Below the pieces are notes generated by a model. That model saw nothing but the letters and a program-made list of their open reading frames with translations, ran no database searches and had not been told where the DNA came from. DNA of 5,700 bases from Elstera sp044372965 (lineage in GTDB: Bacteria; Pseudomonadota; Alphaproteobacteria; Elsterales; Elsteraceae): assembly GCF_044372965.1 (NCBI RefSeq), contig NZ_JBILQX010000206.1, forward strand, positions 1-5,700, given 5' to 3'. The translations under genes were made by a program, and so were the position numbers. Shown piece after piece: positions 1-5,700 of this stretch. Every line of letters starts with the position of its first letter. Within the stretch, counting starts at the first letter, position 1.

Positions 1-998
1 TGCTGCCACGCCAGGAACTGTTTCTTTACATGTATGTAAGGAAGGAAGCGGTCTTATCATCCCAGATCGAAGGGACACAGTCGACCCTCTCCGATTTGCT
101 GCGTTTTGAAACAGAGGCGCATGCCGGACAGCCGATCGACGATATCCGCGAAGTCTCGAATTACGTCGATGCTATGATGTTCGGCCTTGATCGGCTGCAG
201 GAGCTACCGCTATCGCTGCGTCTTATCCGCGAGATGCACGCGCGCTTGCTGCAGAGCGGGCGTGGCGGCACCAAGAGTCCTGGGGATTTTCGGCGATCCC
301 AAAACTGGATTGGCGGCTCTCGCCCCGGCAACGCCCTTTTTGTCCCGCCGCCGCCAACAGAAATGGAGGGCTGCCTCGATGCTCTCGAGCGCTTTATGCA
401 CGAGGAAGAGTCCCGTCTCCCGGCCTTAATTAAAGCAGGCCTTTTGCATGTTCAGTTCGAGACGATCCACCCCTTTCTCGATGGCAATGGCAGGATCGGC
501 CGCTTACTGGTAACTCTGTATCTGTGCGTAAACGGCGTGCTGCATAAACCTTTACTGTACCTGAGCCTTTACCTCAAAACGCATCGAACCGACTATTATC
601 GGCTCCTCCAGGAGGTGCGTGAGCACGGCGCCTGGGAGGCCTGGCTTGAATTCTTCCTGACAGGCGTTGCTGATACGGCCAATCAAGCATTCGACGCTGC
701 AAGCCGTATTGTTGATCTCTTCAAGGCAGATCGGGAGAGGATCACCATGGAGAGTGACCGAGCCGGGTCGGCTCTTCGGCTGCATGAGCTCTTTCAGCAG
801 AATCCCTACCTCACGGCCAATCAGCTAGTCGAGAGGACGGGCCTTTCCTCCCCTACCGTCAATGCTGCGCTTGCGGATCTCGAACGCTTGTCGGTAGTCA
901 AGGAGGTCACTGGCCGGAAGCGAGGGCGGGTCTTCAGTTACTGGCGTTATCTCGCGATCCTCAGTGAAGGCACAGATCCATTGCCGCATGCGGAGTAA
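1..998 (+). CDS. Fic family protein (predicted AMP/NMP transferase) with C-terminal winged helix, 5'-truncated by the window edge
   Basis: Fic proteins usually transfer AMP from ATP to a hydroxyl on a target protein in the cytoplasm. The first complete codon in frame is at base 3. The frame is open before the ATG at 30, and the residues before it (LPRQELFLY) fit the family, so ATG 30 is probably internal and an estimated 50-60 residues lie outside the window. Numbering from ATG 30, SSQIEG at 10-15 matches the class II inhibitory motif (S/T)xxxE(G/N). HPFLDGNGRIGR at 147-158 is a complete HxFx(D/E)GNGRxxR catalytic motif with its His, Asp, Gly and Arg residues present. Residues about 249-312 look like a winged helix (LTANQLVERTGLSS then a recognition-helix pattern), as in many Fic proteins that may bind DNA. 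The stop is TAA at 996-998. The gene appears intact at its 3' end and is separated from the next gene by 337 bases, so it is probably an independent unit. The target is unknown. Family call is very secure; AMPylation specifically is inferred from the family. Confidence 0.95.
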   Translation, partial: LPRQELFLYMYVRKEAVLSSQIEGTQSTLSDLLRFETEAHAGQPIDDIREVSNYVDAMMFGLDRLQELPLSLRLIREMHARLLQSGRGGTKSPGDFRRSQNWIGGSRPGNALFVPPPPTEMEGCLDALERFMHEEESRLPALIKAGLLHVQFETIHPFLDGNGRIGRLLVTLYLCVNGVLHKPLLYLSLYLKTHRTDYYRLLQEVREHGAWEAWLEFFLTGVADTANQAFDAASRIVDLFKADRERITMESDRAGSALRLHELFQQNPYLTANQLVERTGLSSPTVNAALADLERLSVVKEVTGRKRGRVFSYWRYLAILSEGTDPLPHAE

Positions 999-1097
999 AG
1001 AGCCACGCAGTTCGGCGGTTAAGGTGTTGATATTTCGGTGAAAAGCTCTGAGCGACAATGCTTCTCATATAATCTCTCTGAGCCCACGAGGAAATTG

Positions 1098-1177
1098 TGT
1101 CCGTCGTTAGCCCCTTTGGGACAGACCGCTGACTTAGGATACATCACCTCGATAATCGTGCCTTTTGACGACGGACA
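1098..1177. repeat. Inverted repeat with 10-bp perfect arms in the intergenic region
   Basis: TGTCCGTCGT at 1098-1107 is the exact reverse complement of ACGACGGACA at 1168-1177, with 60 bases between the arms. Outward the match degrades (TTG against TGT), and inward only wobble and single pairs continue. It could be a paired binding site for a regulator upstream of the operon, ends of a small decayed mobile element, or chance. No flanking target duplication was seen. Confidence 0.45.
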
Positions 1178-1282
1178 ACATAGCCAGAAGATCATACCGT
1201 TAAACGTTCATGCCGTTGCAGTAGTGTTCATCCCGGCATGCTAGTGGTGGTGTTTCTCGATTCTAAGACCGTGACTGGTTGG

Positions 1283-1330
1283 TTGAGTTGTGCTATTTTT
1301 CTTCCTGAAATGCGTGGCTGATTTCTGGGA
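1283..1330 (+). promoter_or_regulatory. Weak candidate promoter and ribosome-binding site for the glycosyltransferase-MoxR-vWA operon
   Basis: TTGAGT (1283-1288) and TGAAAT (1306-1311) are separated by 17 bases. Each matches 4 of 6 bases of the sigma-70 consensus, and the resulting leader would be roughly 18-20 bases. A short purine stretch GGGA at 1327-1330 sits five bases before the ATG at 1336 and could act as a modest Shine-Dalgarno site. Both calls rest on weak consensus matches. An alternative is a promoter using the perfect TATAAT at 1068-1073, which lacks a good -35 box. Confidence 0.22.
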
Positions 1331-1335
1331 TTGAA

Positions 1336-3558
1336 ATGAGCGATATAAATTTTGTGTTAATGGCCACGGCTTGGGGGCCACGTCACGGCGGAATCAATGC
1401 ATTTAATCGTGATTTTTCCATAGGTTTGGCCGCAGCGCTCGGCAGCCGTGGTAGGGTCTTTTGCGCTGTGCTTGATCCAGATGCTCGCGATCACGCAGAT
1501 GCCGAAAAGGGTAATGTCGCCTTGATTCCGATAGTGGGTAAAAAGGCGAGCGATCAGTTCGACACGGCTTGGACTTACGAGATTGTCGCCTGGTTAAAGA
1601 AGAACGGCGGCGCACCAGAGATCGCCTGGTGGGTTGGGCATGATGTAACGAGCGGAGCCGCTGCGTTAGCGGGGCCAGATGCTGGGCTCGGCGGGCGTCC
1701 AGCATTGATTCACCATATGAGCTATATCGCCTACCAGGGCGTCAAGCGTGACAATGGACCGGCAGCCGTCGCTAAGCATGAAGAACAGAGAAAGCTGTTC
1801 GCCTCAAATGAGGCTGTACTGTTTGGTGTCGGTCCCCTGCTGCGCGATTCCTGTCGGCGTCTAGCGGCTGGCGGTCGGGAGCCAGTGATGCTCGTCCCCG
1901 GCTTCCCAGACATTAGTCCCTGCAAAAAGGAAGGGTCTAAGCTCGTCGCGGTGAGCTTTGGGCGCATGGAGGCGGCTTCGGATCGCATTAAGCAAGGGCA
2001 ACTCACCGTTGCGGCATTTGGTGCGGCGATAAAGGCCGCGAAGGATAGTGCTTATTGCTCGCCCATGATGGATGATCCTGAACTATACGTGATCGGGCTG
2101 CCAGAGGGGCAAACAGAAGAGGCCAATGAGATACGCGTTCTGGTGGAAGAGCATGCAGGTCGGATGGTTAATATTCTTCCACTACCATTTGATGAAGATC
2201 GGGAGAAACTATTAGGCCGCTTGGCCGAAGCCAATCTAGCCCTCATGCTCTCATGGCACGAAGGATTCGGGTTGACCGGCTGGGAGTCTATAGCGGCCGA
2301 GGTGCCATTAATCGTTAGCAAGCGTTCAGGTCTATTTCAGCTTCTAAAAGAAACGCTGAACGGGGTGGAGGGAAGTTACGTAGCTGCAATTGATTTGCAG
2401 GGCCGTCGGGGCGATGGAAATTCACCTAATTTTACTGAGAATGATTTGAGTTTGGTTGAAAAACAGATATTGAATGTGGTTTATGATAATGTGCGCGCGC
2501 AAGTAAGGGCGAGAGAACTAAAAAAAATATTACAACAGAATTTGATTTGTAGCTGGGCGAATACGGGCCATCAATTTTTACAGGGTTTGGGAATAAATGG
2601 TCTTTCTGGTTTATTTCAACCTATTTCCCCTGCCCCTGATAGACCCCTACCAAAAGCGGATGAGAAACCACCTGAGCCAACGCCATCAGATATATCCGGT
2701 ATATCCGGGGAGCGTCGGTCTTTATCGAGAGACGAGCGTTTCGACCGCCTGAAGCAGGCGATCCGAAAAGATCTGGCCCGGTCTGAGCGCGTCGTCCAGA
2801 AATTGGAAAAGGCTTTCGGCTTGGCATACACCAGTGTCCCGTACATCTCGGAGCGAGCAGGAAAGCTTTGCGACAAGTTGCTGGAGGTTGATTTTGTAGA
2901 GGCGGCGCATGCTCTGAAAGAGGTTCGTCTTAGGTTGGATAATGATGAAAAGGCGGCGATTAACTGCATCGCAAACGTTAGTGGGTGGTTATTTCCTTGG
3001 TTATACGTTCGTGAGGCGGGCATTGATTGTGAGCAATGGGAGCGTAAGGAGCTCGGTCAAGTAATAAGCCTACCCACCGATATTATCAGTTTTGCTGAGA
3101 TTATTATGGCAGGCATCGATGTTCGCATGGCCGAGTTTAAAACCATAAAGGATCCGAGGGGGTGGCCGCGATCTGTCATGTCGTTGAACTTCGGGGTGCC
3201 TGAGGAGGGGTTACTGGATGATGGTGCGGCTAGAAGTGTTAACGAGAACAATTTTCGGATGGCCCTGGCAAAGGCCGTTAAGATTCCAGAAGAAAAAATA
3301 AAAAAGGGGCCGGAGATTATAGATCGTTCCATTAATGTGGAGCTTGAACATCTTTTCAGGAACGGGTCGCGGTGGTATTTTATCTGTGCTCAATTCCGCA
3401 ATGATGATGATAGGCGTAGGCATGTCGAATTAATGACGGCAATCGCTCGGTCCTATGAAAGCCTCGCAGTAGTCGACTTGGGTTTGGATGATACAGATCA
3501 TCAGGAGATGTTCCGTAGTATTCAAGATATTCTAAACCTCCATGGTGATCCGTCATGA
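1336..3558 (+). CDS. GT4-type glycosyltransferase fused to an unrecognised C-terminal region (740 aa)
   Basis: Predicted cytoplasmic retaining GT-B glycosyltransferase transferring a sugar from an activated donor; donor and acceptor cannot be read from sequence. Residues 1 to about 420 follow the GT4 pattern. There is an N-terminal beta strand then a glycine-rich GGIN at 18-21, GR at 209-210 followed by KQG at 219-221 (donor-phosphate contact region in the family), and the EX7E motif in HEGFGLTGWES, with E309 and E317. Residues 429-460 form a Pro/charged linker. Residues about 465-535 look helical and charged. The last ~150 residues are mixed alpha/beta, with a strand-like WYFICAQF at 680-687. 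I do not recognise this C-terminal ~275-residue region; it is too long for a standard GT4 tail and may be an adaptor to the neighbouring ATPase system. There is no signal peptide or clear membrane span. ATG 1336 is the first in-frame start after the TGA at 1306. The end overlaps the ATPase gene by four bases, implying coupled translation. Bases around 2400-2620 are unusually AT-rich. The GT fold is confident; a role in sugar-based toxicity or modification is inference. Confidence 0.85.
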   Translation: MSDINFVLMATAWGPRHGGINAFNRDFSIGLAAALGSRGRVFCAVLDPDARDHADAEKGNVALIPIVGKKASDQFDTAWTYEIVAWLKKNGGAPEIAWWVGHDVTSGAAALAGPDAGLGGRPALIHHMSYIAYQGVKRDNGPAAVAKHEEQRKLFASNEAVLFGVGPLLRDSCRRLAAGGREPVMLVPGFPDISPCKKEGSKLVAVSFGRMEAASDRIKQGQLTVAAFGAAIKAAKDSAYCSPMMDDPELYVIGLPEGQTEEANEIRVLVEEHAGRMVNILPLPFDEDREKLLGRLAEANLALMLSWHEGFGLTGWESIAAEVPLIVSKRSGLFQLLKETLNGVEGSYVAAIDLQGRRGDGNSPNFTENDLSLVEKQILNVVYDNVRAQVRARELKKILQQNLICSWANTGHQFLQGLGINGLSGLFQPISPAPDRPLPKADEKPPEPTPSDISGISGERRSLSRDERFDRLKQAIRKDLARSERVVQKLEKAFGLAYTSVPYISERAGKLCDKLLEVDFVEAAHALKEVRLRLDNDEKAAINCIANVSGWLFPWLYVREAGIDCEQWERKELGQVISLPTDIISFAEIIMAGIDVRMAEFKTIKDPRGWPRSVMSLNFGVPEEGLLDDGAARSVNENNFRMALAKAVKIPEEKIKKGPEIIDRSINVELEHLFRNGSRWYFICAQFRNDDDRRRHVELMTAIARSYESLAVVDLGLDDTDHQEMFRSIQDILNLHGDPS
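2691..2708 (+). repeat. Perfect 9-bp tandem duplication in the linker of the glycosyltransferase gene
   Basis: TATATCCGG occurs twice back to back (2691-2699 and 2700-2708), giving a duplicated Ile-Ser-Gly (residues 453-455 and 456-458) in the linker between the glycosyltransferase domain and the C-terminal region. The unit is a multiple of three, so gain or loss by replication slippage would keep the reading frame. With only two copies it may be incidental. Confidence 0.6.
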
Positions 3559-4535
3559 CGAAGTTTATACCAGTCCCCCGCTCTGAGCGTGATTACACTG
3601 TCGAACTTAAAGGCGAAAACACTCAAGATGATCGTATCCATTTGCTCCAAGTCAGGGAGATTCATGCGATTAACGCAGCGCTTGCCGCCGGACGCCCGCT
3701 GCTGGTGCGCGGCGAGCCGGGTGTTGGGAAGAGTCAGTTGGCGCGAGCCGCCGCAAAAGCTTTGGGGCGGACCTTTGTCAAGCATGTGATTGATTCGCAT
3801 ACCGAGTCTCGGGATTTGATGTGGACCTTTGACGCCGTTAAGCGACTCGCGGAAGCGCAACTCGCAGGGGCGTTGCGCGATGACCGCGCGCAAGCTCGCG
3901 AGGATCTGGCGGTAAACCGATTTCTGAGCCCCGGCCCCTTATGGTGGTCGCTCAACTGGAAAACTGCCGAAGCGCAGGCGATGAGCGTGGGGGCAGAAAG
4001 CCCTGCTCAACCCGATGGTGGTGACTGGATGAACGGAACCGTATTGTTGCTCGACGAAATCGATAAAGCGGAAACAGAGGTACCCAATGGGCTCTTGGAA
4101 GTCCTCGGCGCCCGCGAATTCACCCCTTTGGCCTATTCTGAACCGGTGCGAGCGGATGGTGATGCGCCGTTGGTGATTATTACCACCAACGAGGAGCGGG
4201 TTTTGCCTGACGCTTTCCTGAGACGTTGTTTGGTGCTTCATCTCGCCTTGCCTGAGGAGCAGGAAAAATTGATTACCTTCCTTGTTGCGCGCGGACGGGC
4301 CCATTTTCCGCAGGCGAATACCGCTTTACTGCGAGAGGCGGCGGAGATGCTGTACGCAGACCGCGAGTCGGCAATCAAAGAACAAGTGCGCCCGTTTCCA
4401 GGACAAGCAGAATATCTCGACCTCTTGCGAGCGGTCTTAGGTTTGTCGGAAAAATACCGCGACCAAAAAAAGATGTTATCGACGATCCGGGAGTATACCC
4501 TGCGCAAACAGTCAGAAATCCTGGCCACTTTCTGA
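3555..4535 (+). CDS. MoxR-type AAA+ ATPase
   Basis: A 326-residue cytoplasmic AAA+ ATPase of the MoxR kind. Such ATPases work as hexameric remodellers, typically with vWA-domain partners. Visible parts: Walker A GEPGVGKS at 53-60, Walker B LLLDEID at 164-170, sensor-1 Asn at 212 in ITTN, and arginine-finger candidates R223/R224 in LPDAFLRRC. About 100 residues separate Walker A from Walker B, against roughly 55 in ordinary MoxR proteins. The extra sequence flanks RFLSPGPLWW (122-131), where GPLWW probably corresponds to the conserved GPxF segment of MoxR. In my recollection this expanded layout, with FDAVKRL and PGPLWW, is typical of the ATPases encoded next to SAV_2336-type proteins. The usual sensor-2 SPR-like motif is not obvious; FPGQAEYLDLLRA (281-293) occupies the lid instead. 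The ATG overlaps the upstream stop as ATGA (3555-3558), with only a weak GGTGAT ahead (3544-3549), pointing to translational coupling. ATPase identity is very secure; the exact partner and job are inferred from context. Confidence 0.95.
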   Translation: MTKFIPVPRSERDYTVELKGENTQDDRIHLLQVREIHAINAALAAGRPLLVRGEPGVGKSQLARAAAKALGRTFVKHVIDSHTESRDLMWTFDAVKRLAEAQLAGALRDDRAQAREDLAVNRFLSPGPLWWSLNWKTAEAQAMSVGAESPAQPDGGDWMNGTVLLLDEIDKAETEVPNGLLEVLGAREFTPLAYSEPVRADGDAPLVIITTNEERVLPDAFLRRCLVLHLALPEEQEKLITFLVARGRAHFPQANTALLREAAEMLYADRESAIKEQVRPFPGQAEYLDLLRAVLGLSEKYRDQKKMLSTIREYTLRKQSEILATF

Positions 4536-4547
4536 CTCTGGGCGATT

Positions 4548-5700
4548 ATGGCAAAGCCCCCCCGCCCGACGCAGCCGATGCCGCCATCCCACACGAAGGG
4601 AGTCTGCGGCTACGCCGATCTGCTTATTGGTTATGCCGCAGGTGGGCAGCCTGGGCTGGCAAATATGGCAGCCTTGATTGGCTATCACCCCGGGCCAGAA
4701 CGCACCAAGAAGAAGCGTCGAAAGAGACCATTTACCGCCACGCCGCCAGATTCCCCGGCCCCTCAGGCTCCGACGTTCGTTGAGGGGCCACTGGCCTTGC
4801 TTCCGTTTTGGCAGCCGATCGAACGTGTGCGCCTCAGGGCGGCACCGCCCCCTCAACAGTACCCGTTGTTGCCCCCTGCGGAACCGGATTGGGGTGAGCC
4901 CGCGCTCGCCGCCGATCTCACACCTTGGAACGCATTGCTGCCGCGACTTCGGGCCGATGCGACCACCTGGGCGCCAGGTAAGATGCCAGATCAAGCAGCG
5001 TTGCTGAGGCTCATCGCTAGAGGGGTGCTGCTCGACACTCTTCCCCGGCGTCGGCGTCGCCGCTGGGGCCCCGCAGTGCAGATCATCAGCGACCGGGCGG
5101 AGCGTCTGACCCCGTTTTACGAGGATCAGACCCTGCTGGAGGAGCGTCTGAATAGCCTGTTTCCACACCATGGGCGGGAGCGCGCAACCGCTTTTGATTG
5201 TGGCGATGATCCAACACTCGTCGATGCGCGGGGAGCACCGTCCGCCTACCGGCTGCCGCCCCCAGGAACATTGGTCGTCGTGCTGGGCGATTTAGGCTGT
5301 CTAGCGGGAAATCCTGATCGGCTGGTTGACCGCTGGAGTCGCTTCGGCCGGCGGTTGGCGGCGGCCGGCTGTCGGGCGGTCGCTGTTACACCCTGTCCCC
5401 GTTCCCGCTGGCATCCCGGTTTGGCGCGCTGGTGGACGCTGGTGGAGTGGGAGCGCGGTACCTCATCCCCGTCAAATCCGGCGGAATTAGACCGCCGCGT
5501 AAATCGATTGCTTACCTTGATCTCGCCTGCGATCCGACTGGAACCGGCACTCCTGAGGGATATTCGTCGGCGGCTTGGAGGGGGGGCGGATGCGGGTACA
5601 GAGGCCGATCTGTGGCAGCACCGCGCGCTGGTGGGCCGGTCTGGCGTCGCGGCCACTCTCGACCCTATGACGGCGACCGAGCGACGAGCTGCATTCCATA
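4548..5700 (+). CDS. Degenerate vWA-like partner of the MoxR ATPase (SAV_2336-type N-terminal region), 3'-truncated by the window edge
   Basis: An open frame of 384 residues with no stop before the right edge; it begins 12 bases after the ATPase stop and in the same frame. Residues 1-60 are Pro-rich and end in a basic cluster KKKRRKRP (54-61), followed by a Pro-rich linker. Residues about 120-300 resemble the vWA-like domain of SAV_2336-type proteins. A hydrophobic strand VQIIS ends at D182, where a normal vWA has the metal-binding DxSxS, but here it reads DRAER. A second strand LVVVLGDLG (242-250) precedes DRWSRFGRRLAAAGC and a strand AVAVTP (277-282), recalling the RW-G and P-rich pattern of that family. 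TEADLWQH (351-358) matches a conserved segment that I recall following this domain. If the resemblance holds, the protein would bind the MoxR ATPase and relay activation to further domains, often a formylglycine-generating-enzyme-like domain, which would lie outside the window. Start ATG 4548 is preferred; its ribosome site is weak, fitting reinitiation. Coding status is confident, domain assignment moderate. Confidence 0.8.
   Translation, partial: MAKPPRPTQPMPPSHTKGVCGYADLLIGYAAGGQPGLANMAALIGYHPGPERTKKKRRKRPFTATPPDSPAPQAPTFVEGPLALLPFWQPIERVRLRAAPPPQQYPLLPPAEPDWGEPALAADLTPWNALLPRLRADATTWAPGKMPDQAALLRLIARGVLLDTLPRRRRRRWGPAVQIISDRAERLTPFYEDQTLLEERLNSLFPHHGRERATAFDCGDDPTLVDARGAPSAYRLPPPGTLVVVLGDLGCLAGNPDRLVDRWSRFGRRLAAAGCRAVAVTPCPRSRWHPGLARWWTLVEWERGTSSPSNPAELDRRVNRLLTLISPAIRLEPALLRDIRRRLGGGADAGTEADLWQHRALVGRSGVAATLDPMTATERRAAFH

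Larger units (their letters stand above)
999..1335. other. Intergenic region, no supported gene
   Basis: A 337-base gap between the Fic gene and the glycosyltransferase gene. A GTG-initiated frame of 68 codons exists at 1038-1244, but it has no recognisable domain, no evident ribosome site and a rare-type start, so I do not call it. The region holds a 10-bp inverted repeat (1098-1107 with 1168-1177), a smaller 7-bp inverted repeat (1209-1215 with 1234-1240), an 8-base direct repeat CTCTGAGC (1046-1053 and 1076-1083), and an isolated perfect TATAAT at 1068-1073. No stem followed by a T-run is visible, so I cannot place a Rho-independent terminator for the Fic gene. It presumably contains the promoter of the downstream operon. 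Confidence 0.7.

Noticed and set aside
1068..1073. Perfect TATAAT as a promoter -10 box
   Set aside because: No acceptable -35 hexamer at 16-18 bases upstream and it would give a leader of about 255 bases; noted only as an alternative.
1046..1083. 8-base direct repeat CTCTGAGC spaced 30 bases apart
   Set aside because: Too short to separate from chance, and no further unit at the same spacing, so not a CRISPR or iteron array.
1209..1240. 7-bp inverted repeat CATGCCG/CGGCATG as a terminator
   Set aside because: The 18-base loop is long, the stem short, and no T-run follows.
1038..1244. 68-codon GTG-initiated + strand frame in the intergenic gap
   Set aside because: No recognisable domain, no clear ribosome site and a non-ATG start; it overlaps the inverted repeat and is most likely chance.
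2616..3023. Minus-strand open frame of 135 codons opposite the glycosyltransferase gene
   Set aside because: Ser/Arg-rich product without domain; the sense frame continues through it without interruption.
4512..5171. Long minus-strand open frame of 219 codons opposite the vWA-like gene
   Set aside because: Low-complexity, Arg/Gly/Pro-rich product with no domain, in a GC-rich stretch where antisense frames stay open by chance; the + strand frame has coherent domain patterns.
5246..5656. Minus-strand open frame of 136 codons
   Set aside because: Arg/Ser/Pro-rich shadow of the vWA-like gene with no recognisable motif.

Overview
The window looks like an accessory or defence-type region of a GC-rich Gram-negative bacterium, most likely a proteobacterium. 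This rests on the protein style and the overall GC-rich coding, and the lineage call is weak because no phylogenetic marker is present. All four supported genes lie on the + strand. No rRNA, tRNA, CRISPR array or intact insertion sequence is visible.

Layout: (1) bases 1-998 hold the 3' part of a Fic-domain gene that enters from the left edge. It has an intact Fic catalytic motif, an N-terminal inhibitory motif and a C-terminal winged helix. (2) Bases 999-1335 are a 337-base non-coding gap with a 10-bp inverted repeat and weak promoter-like signals, but no clear terminator. (3) Bases 1336-3558 encode a 740-residue protein: an N-terminal GT-B (GT4-type) glycosyltransferase, a Pro-rich linker, and about 275 C-terminal residues that I do not recognise. 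(4) Bases 3555-4535 encode a MoxR-type AAA+ ATPase whose start overlaps the previous stop as ATGA. (5) From 4548 to the right edge runs an open frame of at least 384 residues. It begins 12 bases after the ATPase stop and has no stop codon in the window. It reads as a degenerate vWA-like protein resembling the N-terminal region of the SAV_2336 type.

The last three genes are tightly packed and very probably one operon. A MoxR ATPase paired with a (degenerate) vWA partner and a third, variable protein is the pattern of the MoxR-vWA 'ternary' NTP-dependent conflict systems described from comparative genomics. Here the variable first component carries a predicted glycosyltransferase, so the working hypothesis is a MoxR/vWA-like switch controlling a sugar-transferring effector. 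The Fic protein upstream is a separate transcription unit and may simply be a neighbour in the same island. The operon inference comes directly from spacing, the domain calls from motifs, and the system-level function is hypothesis.
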